Part shown: piece after piece, positions 1 through 10,104 of the stretch
How the letters are laid out: each line of letters starts with the position of its first letter
How positions within the stretch are numbered: position 1 is the first letter of the stretch
Position numbers and translations under genes: made by a program
Source of the DNA: Petaurus breviceps papuanus
Lineage: Eukaryota; Chordata; Mammalia; Diprotodontia; Petauridae
Direction: 5' to 3'
Length of the DNA: 64,000 nt
NCBI GenBank assembly: GCA_028583685.1
Contig: JAMXIF010000222.1
Coordinates: 771,921 to 835,920, forward strand
The notes under the pieces: model-generated
Told to the model about the DNA's origin: nothing
The model's database searches: none
Seen by the model: the letters and a program-made list of their open reading frames with translations, nothing else

Positions 1-100
1 CTTCCTTCCTTCCTTCCTTCCTTCCTTCCTTCCTTCCTTCCTCCTTTCCTTGTGTCTTTCCTTCCATACTTCTTCCCTACTTCCCTCTTTCCCTCCATCC
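1..100. repeat. (TTCC)n microsatellite and pyrimidine-rich flank
   Basis: Perfect CTTC/TTCC tetranucleotide repeats fill roughly the first 42 bases and decay into C/T-rich sequence. The array runs off the window's left edge, so its full length is unknown. Confidence 0.95.
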
Positions 101-594
101 CATTTGCTCAATCAGATTAGGAAGCTCTCTGTGGACAAGCATCTAGCCTGTAAAGTATAGTCTTGGAGGGTTGCCTGGGTTATAGCAAAAGAAGGTGATT
201 TCCTGAGGGTCACACAGAGAGTGTGGATTGGAGTAAGGTTTTAAGCTTCTCCAGACTTCAGAATTCACAGTCTGCCCATTTTGCCGCATCCTTCCTCTGA
301 CCTCGTATGCTAAAGTCCTTTAGTAAAAGCTGCTTGAGTTCACATGAGGTGCCCACTATAGTGTAGGGGGAGGGTCTGTGTGCAGCTGGAGGTGCCGGCT
401 CTGGGGCTTTCTTCTGTGCCTCAAACAGTTTGTGGACTTAGGAAATTTATCGAGTCTCTCTGGCCTTCAATTGCCACCTGCCTAAAGTAGGCTCAACAAT
501 AATGAAGACTAGAGGCTGATCACTTGAGGTGTCTTACATTACACAAAGCAAACAAATGGTTTTTCTTTCATTCATTCATCCATTCTTGGCAACT
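101..594. other. No recognised feature
   Basis: I see no gene, clear repeat or RNA here. Parts such as the segment near 190-290 could be a very old MIR, but the match is too weak to call. Confidence 0.5.
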
Positions 595-595
595 A

Positions 596-797
596 GGTCG
601 TGCTGGCAATAGAGCTTGGAGTTTGGAATCAGCCTCTCAGACACTTCCTAGCTAAGTGACCCTGAACAAGTCACTTAACCTCTCTGAGGCCTCAGTTTCC
701 TTATCTGGAAAATGGGGATAATAGTGGCATCTGCCTCCCAGTGATGAGATAATATTCTTAAGGCACTTAGCACCATTCCTGGTACATAGTAGATGCC
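596..797 (+). mobile_element. CORE-SINE / MIR-type SINE
   Basis: The order is typical of a tRNA-derived CORE-SINE: a tRNA-like head ending in a 'GGAATCAGCCTCTCAGACAC' type segment, then TGACCCTGAACAAGTCACTT, CCTCAGTTTCCTTATCTG, AAAATGGGGATAATAG, and a tail ending in the 'gcacttagcacc...tagtagatgc' pattern. Such SINEs are non-coding and were moved by L2-like LINE machinery. Confidence 0.85.
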
Positions 798-804
798 AAC
801 CCCG

Positions 805-957
805 TCAGTCATGTATGACCTGAGAGATTTACTTGAGGTTCAAATGAAGTAACTAGCTTGCCCAGGGCCATGAAACTAGTAGATGCCAGAGGCAGGATGA
901 GAATTCTGGTCTTTCTGATTCCAAGTCCAGCACTCCAACCACTTCTCCACATTGCCT
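805..957 (-). mobile_element. MIR-type SINE fragment
   Basis: Reverse-orientation MIR core: 'agcttgcccagggccatgaaactagtagatgcc' followed by the head 'ctgattccaagtccagcactcc'. The small reading frame across it has no features of a protein. Confidence 0.65.
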
Positions 958-959
958 CT

Positions 960-1427
960 CTCTTATTCTCCTATTTGACACAAATAGATCAGGACACTTG
1001 GGGTTCCGGCTGGGAGTTTGCTGTCATGCTGGGGCAGTCAGGGCCATTGAAGATTCCTTCTCTATTCCCTTTCATCACATTTGTGGCCTACACATCTCAC
1101 CAAAGGGTGCTTCTAGCTACACCTGGCAGTTCTGAGACAATCGCCATACAACACACAAAGAAAAATGCTTCCAGCATTTATCCATAGGGCAGCAAACACA
1201 TCATCTCCTAGATTACAGGCTTTTACCAAATGACAGTGAGCTTGATTGGCCTCTCTTCTTTGTGGAGAATCACCAGGTCTGGCTTGCCAGCTGCCATGCT
1301 CTCCTGAGTTCGCGTTAGCAACTGCACGTTCTGATGAAGGTCGTTCCCTGCATGATTTATTCTTTTTTGACAAGTCAGAGAGTTCACAGTTACCTGGTTC
1401 TTACTAGTCATGAATTCCTTTCACATA
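960..1427. other. No recognised feature
   Basis: Overlapping short frames on both strands here show no domain, codon or splice logic. No repeat was recognised. Confidence 0.4.
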
Positions 1428-1429
1428 CA

Positions 1430-1600
1430 GAATCCCATTTGATCTTCTAAGGAATCTTCTGAAAATCATTATTCCCATTCCATAGATGAGAAAATCAAGA
1501 CTTGGAAAAGGGAACGAAGTGATTTGCTCCAGGTCACATCACAAGTAAGTGTTAGAGACGGGATCTGATTGTGTGCCTTTTAAAGTCCAATCCAATCATG
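1430..1600 (-). mobile_element. MIR-type SINE
   Basis: Antisense MIR landmarks: 'cccatttgatcttc', 'attcccattccatagatgag', 'gatttgctccaggtcacatcac' and the head-side 'gggatctgattgtgtgcc'. Diverged. Confidence 0.7.
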
Positions 1601-1724
1601 CCGCATTGCACTTGTGTGTGTAGGAGTTACAGGCATGTTAAAATCTAGTGTGACAGTGGCTTGGTGAGGGTGAATATATCTTTTTACTTGAGTGTTCAAA
1701 TAAAGGCAGTAGCATTGGAATATA

Positions 1725-1885
1725 TTCTGACTCATAAATCTGGTGCACTAAGTAACCTAGTCTAGCATTCTTATTTAACAGAGAGGGAAAATGAGCTACA
1801 TAGATTTACATGACTTAATAAAGGTTACACTGGCAGGGAGTGGCAAGACAGGGACCTAGGCTGCAGTTCTGTCACACATGCTGCC
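1725..1885 (-). mobile_element. MIR-type SINE
   Basis: Antisense copy with 'ttatttaacagagagggaaaatgag' and 'taaaggttacactggcaggg' in the positions of the MIR core, ending in 'gctgcctctt'. Diverged. Confidence 0.6.
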
Positions 1886-1929
1886 TCTTCTGTAAGAGAT
1901 CTTAGAACTTAGATGAGGGAACATTGGGG

Positions 1930-2085
1930 CTATGGAACATAGAAACATAGAAAGTCAGAGCTGGAAGGGGTCCCAGAGGCCATCTAGATGTATACCTTTG
2001 TTTTACAGATGGGGAAACTGGGCAGCTAAGGGGAGAAATGACTTCTCCAAGGTAATAAAGTTCGTGAGTGGCAAAATTGTGTTTA
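1930..2085 (-). mobile_element. MIR/CR1-tail type repeat
   Basis: Begins 'agtcagagctggaaggggtcc...gaggccatctag' and continues 'ttttacagatggggaaactgggcagctaagg...cttctccaaggtaataaag'. This is a widespread mammalian antisense MIR-like pattern. Confidence 0.65.
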
Positions 2086-2089
2086 GAAG

Positions 2090-2765
2090 CAGTGGGGTGT
2101 TTTGGCCTATACCAAGTTTCTTCCCTCCTGGTTTTTTGTTTCTAGCAGGTCCTGTGATGAAAAGACCATGTCTCATTCTCTTCTGTACAGACGATGTGCT
2201 TCTTGGGATGGCTTCAGATTCACAGTCTTCCTGCAGGTGACCCTTCCAGATTAGAGCCCTGCATCACCTATATTACCTGACCTTTCCCAGATATCTCTTC
2301 CCTTCTGTTTTTCTCCCTTCTCTTCTGTTTCCTTCCTTTCCCTTCCCTTTCTTTGGCCATTTTTATGCTGCCAAATGACCCCTGGAAATTATTGTTAAGC
2401 TAGGAAATTCAGGTTCTCTCCACCAGGTTCCAATCTTTTGGCAAAGTATCAGCAACTTCCTGACAAAACAGTTTATCAGCTGCCCTTATCTGCTGACCTG
2501 AATTCTCTCAAGACATTTCTCTATGCTGATTTTCCAATCTCATAAAACCTGTTTTCCTTTTCAGTAAAATGACTCCCCAGGGTACTGAACAGCATTCTAA
2601 AATGAATTCATCAAAGTGGCCCATTCTGACTCACTGGTGTCCAACTGGCAAGGCTCATCACAGAGACTCAAAGGTGGTCAAGAAACACAGGTTGGTTTTA
2701 GATAGAAATTTTGGTCACCACTTAGCCCCTCTTGGGGTGGAGAGGCAATGACTGTTTCTAGTAGC
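2090..2765. other. No recognised gene; pyrimidine-rich patch inside
   Basis: There is a C/T-rich run at about 2295-2350. No gene or confidently named repeat was seen in the rest. Confidence 0.4.
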
Positions 2766-2769
2766 AATC

Positions 2770-2790
2770 TGGGGTTGGAGTCAAGGAGAT

Positions 2791-2842
<52 letters not shown>

Positions 2843-3005
2843 TCCTACTTCTGACACTGGCTTAGTAACCACTTAACCTTTCTAAGTCTCAGTATTTTCA
2901 GATGTAAAATAGGGCAACACTCCTGCCCGCTTGGCAGCAGTACCTACCTTAGACAGTCATTGTGAGACCAGAGTCTGACCATGTAAGTAAAGCACTTTGT
3001 AAGCA
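2770..3005 (+). mobile_element. CORE-SINE split by a (TG)n expansion
   Basis: The head 'ggggttggagtcaaggaga' and the body 'aaatcctacttctgacactgg...ccacttaacctttctaagtctcag...gtaaaatagggc' belong to one CORE-SINE. A (TG)n run sits where 'gacctgggttc' is normally found, so the microsatellite grew inside the element. Confidence 0.7.
2792..2839. repeat. (TG)n microsatellite
   Basis: About 24 uninterrupted TG units. It is likely polymorphic in length. Confidence 0.97.
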
Positions 3006-3034
3006 TTCAGTTTCCGGAGACACATTGATTCTGT

Positions 3035-3125
3035 GTCATTTTATATTCTCTCCCACTAGACTGGGAGCTCTAGGAGGGCAGGAAATACATCTTAATCATC
3101 TCTGTATTTTCCACCTTGTATATGG
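3035..3125 (+). mobile_element. LINE-2 3' end
   Basis: 'ttctctcccactagactgggagctctaggagggcagg' followed by 'ctctgtattttccacc' is the L2 3' UTR pattern (CCACTAGACTGTAAGCTCC...GGGCAGGGA...TTTGTATCCCC). Confidence 0.7.
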
Positions 3126-3164
3126 TAAGTATATATGTGTATATGTAGTGGATATATATCCATA

Positions 3165-3410
3165 GTGGATAGAGTGCTGAGCTGAGTCAGGAAAACCTGA
3201 ATTCAAACATGGCTCCATACACTTACTAGCACTGTGACCTTGGGCAAGTCACTTATGTTCTGTTTGCCTTAGTTTCCTAAATTGTAAAAAGGGAATAATA
3301 ATAGCACCCACCTCCCAGCATTGTTGAGAGGATCAAATGAGAAAATATTTGTAAAAAACACTCAGCGCAATGCCTGACAGAGAGGAAGCCCTTGGTTCTT
3401 AATGATTTGA
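3165..3410 (+). mobile_element. CORE-SINE
   Basis: Nearly full-length: head 'agtggatagagtgctgagctgagtcaggaaaacc', then 'tgaattcaaacatggctcc', 'ctagcactgtgaccttggg', 'gtttgccttagtttccta', 'gggaataataatagcaccc' and the tail 'ttgttgagaggatcaaatgag'. It is one of the clearest copies in the first 10 kb. Confidence 0.88.
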
Positions 3411-3429
3411 CTTCTGTTCTTGGTTTTTT

Positions 3430-3600
3430 TGTGTTCTCAACCTGGCACAAATTCAAAAACTTTTGATTTTCTAATTAATTGACAACCTTATCCCTGCTGA
3501 ACTGAAAATCAACAATGTCAGATAAACTGGCTTTTGGGTTGTTATTTCAAGTTAACATGCAAATTAGGCAGTTGGCTATCTTCAAGGTCAGAAGGGTAAT
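3430..3600. promoter_or_regulatory. Candidate conserved non-coding block (speculative)
   Basis: Unique-looking, AT-rich and CpG-free sequence with homeodomain-like cores (TAATTAATTG near 3475) and an octamer-like ATGCAAATTAG near 3557. I recognise no repeat. Function is inferred only from texture. Confidence 0.2.
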
Positions 3601-3719
3601 TATGGTAGCTCAGATGACCTTGGACTATGAAAAAAAGCTATGAAAAAAGCGTTCGTCTGAAATGATCTTGCATTTGCTCATCAGAGGACATGTTGTACCA
3701 CCCCCCTCATAGCCGCATG

Positions 3720-3825
3720 CCCACCATTTAAACTCCTTGGGCATGAAAACCATTTGTTTTTCTTTAGGTTTTGTTTTGTCTTTATATCCCTGGAGCCTAA
3801 CACAGGGTCTCACACTCAGTGACTG
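3720..3825 (+). mobile_element. LINE-2 3' end fragment
   Basis: 'ccatttaaactccttgggcatgaaaacc...tgtctttatatccctggagcctaacacaggg' matches the end of the L2 3' UTR in diverged form. Confidence 0.55.
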
Positions 3826-3829
3826 ACAG

Positions 3830-4638
3830 ATATCCCTTCAATTGAGCTGAAACATATAAAGGATTGTTGTCTGACAGCGGGATGAGCTTTCTTTCACTCA
3901 GCCCCTGAGCTCAGGACAAGGAGCAAAGAGTGAAGTCACAAAAGGGACTATTTTGACTTGACATACAGAAAGACTTCCCAACAGTTTGCCACTGCCATGG
4001 CAGTAGTTGGGCTTCCTCTTTGGGGCCCCCTTCAGACAGAGGGCACGTGACCACATGTTGGGGCAGTTGGACTTGGGATCCTTGTTCTGGTCTCCATAGA
4101 GTCTGGACTCAAAGGCTGCTGAGGTTTGCTCCAGTTCTGAGCAGTTATGACCTTGTGGCGAGATTGAATTGATCATTTCCCGTTTTTACTTCATTGCTTT
4201 GGCCTTAGGAACAGTTAGTTGCTAAGTTACCTGTTGGTTCATCCTGCAGTGGATCTATTTTGGTGATTGAAATAAACCACAGGACCAGATAGATTGAGGC
4301 ATCTGCCACCTCCATTTGTCATATTAATGTCTGACACAAATAAAAAGCAAATAGATACTCACCTGAAATATAGAAATCAGCTATTATGGGCAGAGATGGT
4401 CTGTGGCAGCCAATCAATCACTCAAAGAGTACGGACTATGTGCCAAGAAATGTGCTAGCTGCTGTGGAACATAGAGGGTTCCCACTCCACACAAAGCCTA
4501 AATGATCTTTGCAGTTTCTCCTTCCCCTCCTCCTCCTTCTGCCCCTTCTCTTCTCCTCTACCAGACCCCCCCCCCAGGGAAGTCCCATGACAATATCAAG
4601 TTCAATTCATCTATAACAGAAATTGGCATTCATTGCGT
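3830..4638. other. No gene; small L2 scrap and C-rich runs
   Basis: A short antisense L2 scrap is likely near 4412-4480 ('aatcaatcactc...ggactatgtgccaagaaatgtgctag'). There are C-rich runs near 4525-4575. The minus-strand frame at 3898-4176 has no recognisable domain. Confidence 0.4.
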
Positions 4639-4639
4639 G

Positions 4640-4805
4640 TACTTGTTGCTGTTCATCCTTCACTTTCGAAGAGGGCCAATGATGTCATGAGGTGACGATG
4701 GGTGACATCTTGATTCAGGCGTGAATTAGATTTCAGGGAGGCAGAGCTGCACAATGGCCAGCTTCGCTCTTTCTTCCAGAGTCATCGAAGTCCAGTAGCA
4801 AGACA
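4640..4805 (-). mobile_element. LINE 3' end, CR1/L2-clade, family unnamed
   Basis: 'ctttcgaagagggccaatgatgtcatgaggtg' and the following 'gggaggcagagctgcacaatggcc...cttccagagtcatcgaagtccagt' are the reverse complement of the 3' tail seen after the LINE coding remnant at 61385-61800. Another copy is at 33390-33565. I assign all three to the same family by shared words. Confidence 0.65.
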
Positions 4806-4874
4806 AAGTCAACCGAACAAGGAAGAATCATTTAGCGGCAGTATATTAAAAACACAGCCGCAAAAGCATTGCCC

Positions 4875-5050
4875 ATGTTTTTATAGCACATTGTATTCCA
4901 TAAAGTGCTTCCCTCCAAAATAAAACAACCTGATGAGGGAAAAAGGGCAAATATTATTGCCCTGAATTTTTCAAGTAAAGCAACTCAGGCTCAGAGAAGG
5001 GTATTGCATGAGTCTGGTTCCCTCAGGCAGGATCAAGGCTAGGACAGAAC
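4875..5050 (-). mobile_element. MIR-type SINE
   Basis: Antisense MIR with 'cacattgtattccataaagtgcttcc', 'caacctgatgagggaaaaaggg' and 'gcaactcaggctcagagaaggg'. The head is degraded. Confidence 0.55.
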
Positions 5051-5194
5051 CATCCAAATGGCATGTGCTGATGGAGATGAAAAGGATAGTGCATATGTCT
5101 GTTATTTGTGGCCTGGAAGGAGAACTTCCTTTATTAGTGTTTTATTCATAATGTTCTCCAAATCATTGCCTTAGAAAATTGCACTAAAATGTTA

Positions 5195-5330
5195 TTAGTC
5201 AACAAGCATTTATTAAGGACCTGCGATGTGCCAGGCACTTTGCAAGAAGCTCAGATGACTTGCCTGGCATCCCAGAGTCAGGACAGGTTACAGGTGGAAC
5301 TTGACCTCTTACCCTATATGTTCACACCCA
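5195..5330 (-). mobile_element. LINE-2 3' end fragment
   Basis: 'caacaagcatttattaagg...tgtgccaggcactttgc' is the reverse complement of the L2 terminus. It then jumps to an antisense core-like part, so it is probably internally deleted. Confidence 0.6.
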
Positions 5331-5439
5331 GTGTCCTCATTCCTCTTCCTCCTTTGATCGTCTCCATTTTAACAAATACTTTTGAAGTGGTCATTAAGCT
5401 TTGGCTAGGATTTCGGTCAGGGACAGGGAGGTATTCACT

Positions 5440-5545
5440 TTAATTCTACAAACATTTCTTATGTGCCTAATGTGTGTAAGACACAGTGCTAGGCACTGGT
5501 GGCAAAATGAAAACATTTCTTGCTTTCAAATCATTGCATTTGGCT
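5440..5545 (-). mobile_element. LINE-2 3' end fragment
   Basis: 'ttctacaaacatttcttatgtgcc...gacacagtgctaggcactgg' is the antisense L2 terminus. A second antisense L2 resumes at about 6120, so 5550-6110 may be sequence inserted between two L2 pieces. Confidence 0.6.
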
Positions 5546-5839
5546 GCAAGTGAGGATGGGGATATGTATCAGCAATGCCATATTCACAATGCCTATGGAG
5601 ATTACAGATATGCTGATGTATCCATCACAAAATACATCAGGCTTGCCATATGGGGGAATAAGCTAGAAAATTTATTAAAATACCAAAAGACTGAATCCCC
5701 GAACCAGAAAGTGAAAGCCATCAGAGTAGTTATGAAATTGGCACAGGTAGATAAAGTAGAAAGCACCCACATTCTCAAGCCTTTAAAACAGAACAGGCTA
5801 CCTCAGGCAAAGGTCCTCCTCTCCCCACTCACAGCAACC

Positions 5840-6090
5840 ACCCAGCATCCAGGAAGCGTGCTCCCAGCAGCTCCGGCCCCTGGCAGTCCTCAGCAGGAGT
5901 CTTTAGTCTTTTCTGGCTGACTCAAAAAGGGCTTCGCGCTGCCGCCGCCGCTGCCTCTGCTGCTGCTGCTGCTGGCCACCACTGCTAGCCACCGCAGCAA
6001 CTCTAGTTTTGGCTTCCGCTTCCTCTTGCTCCACCCCTTCCTCCGCTCCGTCAGCAAGTCCAATGGGGCATGGAAGATCTTTAAATTCCA
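5840..6090 (-). other. CpG-rich triplet-repeat patch, possible retrocopy 5' end
   Basis: This patch has about nine CpGs in some 150 bases, in a window otherwise poor in CpG. It contains GCC repeats and five or so CTG units. On the minus strand a 62-codon frame (ATG at 6091) reads acidic residues, then VAAVASSGG, a run of six Q and an R/Q-rich stretch before a stop at about 5903. I do not recognise the protein. It could be the 5' end of a processed gene copy, an isolated exon or a small CpG island. No splice sites or A-rich tail could be fixed. Confidence 0.3.
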
Positions 6091-6119
6091 TAACCCTTAC
6101 AGGATATTTGCAATATTTT

Positions 6120-6800
6120 TCATCAGTCAGTAATCATTGACTAAACATCTACTATATGTCAGGGTGCACAGTACCCGCTACGCTAAGCACCAGGGGTAGA
6201 AGAAAGGCAAAGGGAGACAACATCCAAATGCTTATGTACAACCAAGATATGTGTAGGATAAATTGGAAACAATGAACAGAAGGAAAGTCCTAGCATTGAG
6301 GAGAATCAGGAAGTCTTTTGGAGAAGGGGGGCTTTTAGGTGGGTCTTAAAAGAAGCCTGGCAAGGTAGACAAGTACATTAGGAAAGGGGAGTGTTAACTG
6401 ACTTCTTGGGGATGGGCAAGCCTATTTGAGATGGGACATTTTAGCTTAAGATCTCAGTTTTCAAAGGCAGGGATGGGAAGAGACTTCACTCCAGGCATAG
6501 GGGGCAGGTGAGGGCAACTTGTGCAAGGAATGGGGGCGGCACATGGAACACTGAGTTTGGAGAACAGCCAGAAGGCCAGTTTGGCTGGAAAATAGAATGT
6601 GCAGAGACACGATGGGAAATACGTCTGGAGAGATGGGCTGGAGCCAGGCTGCAAAAGGCTTTGCTTGCCAAAGGAATTTGTATTTTATCCTAGAGGTAAA
6701 GGTTTCCACTGGGCATATTTGAGCAAGGGAGTGGCAAGGTCAGACCTGTGCCTTGGGGGGTTTCTTTGGCAGTTGGACAAAGCCTTATGGTGAGTTCTGA
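6120..6800 (-). mobile_element. LINE-2, antisense, ORF2 C-terminal and 3' UTR part
   Basis: It starts with 'ctaaacatctactatatgtcagg...ctaagcaccaggggtag', the reverse complement of the L2 3' end. It continues through 'gataaattggaaacaatgaac', 'aggcagggatgggaag', 'ggagccaggctgcaaaaggc', 'tttgtattttatcctagagg' and 'gtcagacctgtgcc'. The same words in the same order recur in the long copy at 13215-16260. No open frame of meaningful length survives. Confidence 0.75.
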
Positions 6801-6804
6801 CCTG

Positions 6805-7360
6805 CTTACAGCAGCACAAAGAAGTTACCACTTTGGCATTGGATAGACCAGTCTAGGGTTCTGTGATTAGACCATGTGGTGCCTTGTTTCATTCTATCCC
6901 ATTTATTTGACTCTATTTTTGATCCAAGAAACCATCCCTTAAAAACCCCTCACTATGAAAGCCATTAGCCTGACAACAGGCAGGCAGCAGAGGTCAGTTA
7001 AGGTGAGTTTCTCTTGGGTGGCTTTTCAGGACTTCTCAGGTGAGAAAGAATGACCTTGCAAGACTGTGTCTCAGCTGCATCTAGGGAAAAGAGATTTGAA
7101 GAGGAGCCCTTGGGGCCTGCTCTTAAGTCCAAGTGGTTTCTGTCCCAGGCTCCACACCTGGCTTCCTCAAGGAAGCTCCCACAGCTGATGTTCAGCCTCG
7201 TAGATGAAGGACAGAGGGCTGAGTTCCAATCTGAGCTGTGGAGGCAGCAGAGAAGCCTTCAGGCATCACCCCATATGAATTCCATCTTCTTTGTGGAGAA
7301 GAGAGTCCTTGCTTTTTGTTACCACACATCACGTGACCTGCTATTTTAGCCAGGGTCCCC
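6805..7360. other. No recognised feature
   Basis: A 99-codon frame at 7050-7349 lacks recognisable domains. I see no repeat family with confidence. Confidence 0.4.
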
Positions 7361-7364
7361 ACGC

Positions 7365-7455
7365 TGTCATTTGATCTGTGACCTTAGGCCAAGTCCTTCT
7401 CCTTTCTGGGTCTCAGCCTTATGCTCTAGAAGATGAGGTGCCTGGACTAGAGGAC
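7365..7455 (+). mobile_element. SINE 3' part
   Basis: 'atctgtgaccttaggccaagtccttctcc', 'ctgggtctcagcc' and 'gatgaggtgcctggactagaggacctcc' give the second half of a MIR-like SINE and its 'ggactagatgacctcta' tail. The tail leads straight into the minisatellite downstream. Confidence 0.6.
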
Positions 7456-7790
7456 CTCCAATGTACATTCCAATCTCCCCATTCTAAGCTTTCTCCCAGA
7501 TCTGATCTTCTCTGCTTTTCTATTCTAAGGTTCCTACTCACTCTGACATTCTATATTCTAAGAAATCTGCTCTCTCTAGCCTTGTGTATGCTAAGGCCCC
7601 CTCCAAGCTCTTCAATTCCCTGTTGTAAGGTCCCTTCCAGCTCTGCCGTTCCCTTCTCTAAGGCCCCTTCCAGCTCTGCCATTCCCTGTTCTCAGGCCTC
7701 TCCCAGCTCTGTCATCTTCTGTTCCAAGCTCCCTCCAAGACATTCCATGTCCTAAGACCCTACTATCTCTGGCATCCCATGATTTCATGA
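7456..7790 (+). repeat. Minisatellite of about 33-bp units
   Basis: Some nine to ten diverged units of the form 'ctaaggccccttccagctctgccattccctgtt' follow one another, with the best units at about 7610-7710. The unit closely resembles a MIR-like SINE tail (CTAAGGTCCCTTCCAGCTCT), which suggests it arose by tandem duplication of that tail. A 125-codon frame (7378-7755) through it reads an S/P-rich repetitive peptide. I take this to be a by-product of the repeat. Confidence 0.8.
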
Positions 7791-8149
7791 TGCATAAGTT
7801 TGTTTGATTTCTGGCACCTGAATTGCTACTTCTATGTCTGAAAGCTTGGTGCCAGGCCTGGGGAGAAGTGTGAGTCTTCCTTCCTAGGACTTTTTGAGTT
7901 TTATATTTTTATTTAACTTCTAGTTCTCTGGTAACATAGCATTTCCTGATATAGTCCTTGCTTTGAATCCTTTCTTGAAACAAAGGAAACCAGTTAAACA
8001 CAACTGACTGAGAAAGGGACTTTGACAGAGTGTGAAGCATTCTAAACTTGGTCATTCTCCAACTCCTACCAGCAGGAGGGAGGTTGGCTCTCTCCGACCA
8101 AGCCTAGCCATCGTTGCTGACCTGAAGTCAGCTGCCCCTTAGCTATGTT

Positions 8150-8480
8150 TTCATCGAGATTATTGCTTTCTTTGCACATATCATTAGCTCAGCTATGCTC
8201 TTTTTAATCTCAATCCATTTATATAAATCTTTCCACATTTCTCTCCATTGCTCATATGGCTTCCTGAGCTGACCATCTCCTGGTGGACCATATTTGTCAT
8301 CTCTTACAACTTAATATGACATTGCAGTCATCTGGGAGAAACCGAGTTCCGCTTACTCCCCAATTGCTGGGCAGCCATTTAAAAAATAAATATATATATA
8401 CAATTTCACTACCACACAATGCTGCTATGGATATTTTAGGCTGTCTGAGAACGTTCCACCTTTGATCTCCTGGGGGTAGA
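8150..8480 (-). mobile_element. L1, antisense 3' part, old
   Basis: 'ttaatctcaatccatttatataaatctttccacatttctctcc', '...cacacaatgctgctatggatatttt' and 'gatctcctgggggtagaggcc' follow the order of the L1 3' UTR and ORF2 end that is legible at 45400-45740, at lower identity. The left boundary is uncertain. Confidence 0.5.
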
Positions 8481-8489
8481 GGCCTAAGG

Positions 8490-8725
8490 AGTCATTACAG
8501 AAACATTTCTTATATGCCTGTACCTGGGACAGTGCTAAAGACTAGGGATGCCAAGAAAGATAAAAGATGGTCCCTGCCTTTAAGGTGCTCACAGTCTAAT
8601 GGGAGAGACAGTAGGTAAGCAATTGTGTGCAAATAAGTCATAGACAGGATAAACTGGAAATAACCAATAGGGAGAATACACCAGAATTAAGAGAGATCCA
8701 GCAGGGGGATCAGTTGGACACATGG
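8490..8725 (-). mobile_element. LINE-2 3' end, inside the old L1
   Basis: 'cagaaacatttcttatatgcc...gggacagtgctaaagactaggg', 'ggtccctgcctttaaggtgctcacagtctaatggg' and 'ggataaactggaaataacc' are the antisense L2 3' UTR. Antisense L1 lies on both sides, so the L2 or a local rearrangement separates two L1 parts. Confidence 0.7.
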
Positions 8726-8729
8726 GCTT

Positions 8730-9960
8730 TCTTACAGAATTCCAAGCTCTTTTACAAAGAGTTCATCTACTTCCCAGCTCCACCAATTATTACTTAACCA
8801 ATGTTTCCATAACCACTCCAACACTGATTCTCCATTTTTTTTTGTCATCTCAGCCATCTGATTGGTGGGGATAATACTTGGGGCTATTTTCATTGTCTTG
8901 CTCATTATTAGTAATTTAGAGCAACTTTGCATGTAGCTGTGGACATTTTCCACTTTTTTTTCTTGAACACTATTGGCATGTTTTCTTTGATCATTCTTGG
9001 ACTTATGCACAAGTCAATTTCTTACCTAACATGGCTTTTTAAAACTCATAATCAATTATTTACTTATTAATGACTTTTACTTAAAATTGATTTCTTTATA
9101 ATTAATATTTCCCCTCTATCCACAATTGTCTTCTTATTTTTATATGTATTTTTGCAACCCCTTTTTCATTTTATCAACTCAAAATTATTGGAATTGTTTC
9201 TCTTTTAGAATAAACTTTATCTCTCATTTGGTTAAGAATCTCCCCCTATCAACCAAAGTTGCAAAATAATATCTTTATCCATTTTCCTATCTACATTTTT
9301 ATTATGTGACTTAAAATTTAGGTTGCACATCTACTTGGGTATTATTTTACAATACAGTGTAAGATTTTTATCTATACTTAATCTCTGCAAAATTGCTTTC
9401 TAGGTTCCCTGGCAATTCCTGTGTAAATGGGCATCCTTCCCTCAGGAATTTGTGTCCTTGGCTTTTATAAAACTCAGGGTTACAAGGCTTATTTCTCCTG
9501 GATCTGCTGTGTCCAGTCCATGCCACCGATCTATTATTTTTGTGCCATACAATATTGATGATTAGTGCTTTACAATGCAGCTTGAAATTTGATAATATTG
9601 GTCCCCATAATTTCTGTATTTTATCATCCTTCCTCTTGAGAATCTTCATACTTTGGTCCTGATGATGAATTTTGTTTGGATTTTGCACAGGTCTATAAAA
9701 TAAGCCCTTTATTATTTGAGTGGCCTAGGACTATGTAAATTAATTTGGGTAGTACCACTCTCCTTATTATGATATTGAGATTCCCAGCCATAAATTATTA
9801 ATGATTATTCTTCTGGTATTTGTACGTAAAAAAAAGTGGTTGTAATTATATTCATGTAAATCTCAAATGTTTTTGGTATATTAATTCTTAAATTTCTGAT
9901 ACATATTATAGTTATTTTTAATGGAATATTTATCTTCTCTTCCAGGGTTTTGTTAGTACC
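8730..9960 (-). mobile_element. L1, antisense, ORF2 C-terminal region, old
   Basis: 'ctcccagctccaccaattattac...aatgtttccataacc...ctccaacactgattctcc' and 'gattagtgctttacaatgcagcttgaaatttgataat' match the positions of 'agctccaccaacagtgcattag' and 'gattactgctttacaacatag' in the better L1 at 45.8-46.6 kb. All frames are short, so this is a dead, old copy. Confidence 0.7.
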
Positions 9961-10104
9961 ACTGAGAAAGGTTGATGTTTATGGAGGGAGGAAAATGAAG
10001 ACAGAACAGAGTTGATGGTCTGGGAAAATTCTGAGGGCTAGAGGAACACTAAATGACTCTACTAATTTGGGAGTCATTCTTGAATCAGTTCTGTCTACAG
10101 TTAC

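Noticed and set aside
5486-5920. 144-codon plus-strand frame as a host gene
   Set aside because: It begins in an antisense L2 end and runs into the CpG-rich patch. No known domain, and no splice or promoter context. Kept only as part of the 5.9-kb observation.
7378-7755. S/P-rich secreted-like protein
   Set aside because: The reading frame follows the 33-bp minisatellite unit and starts in a SINE.
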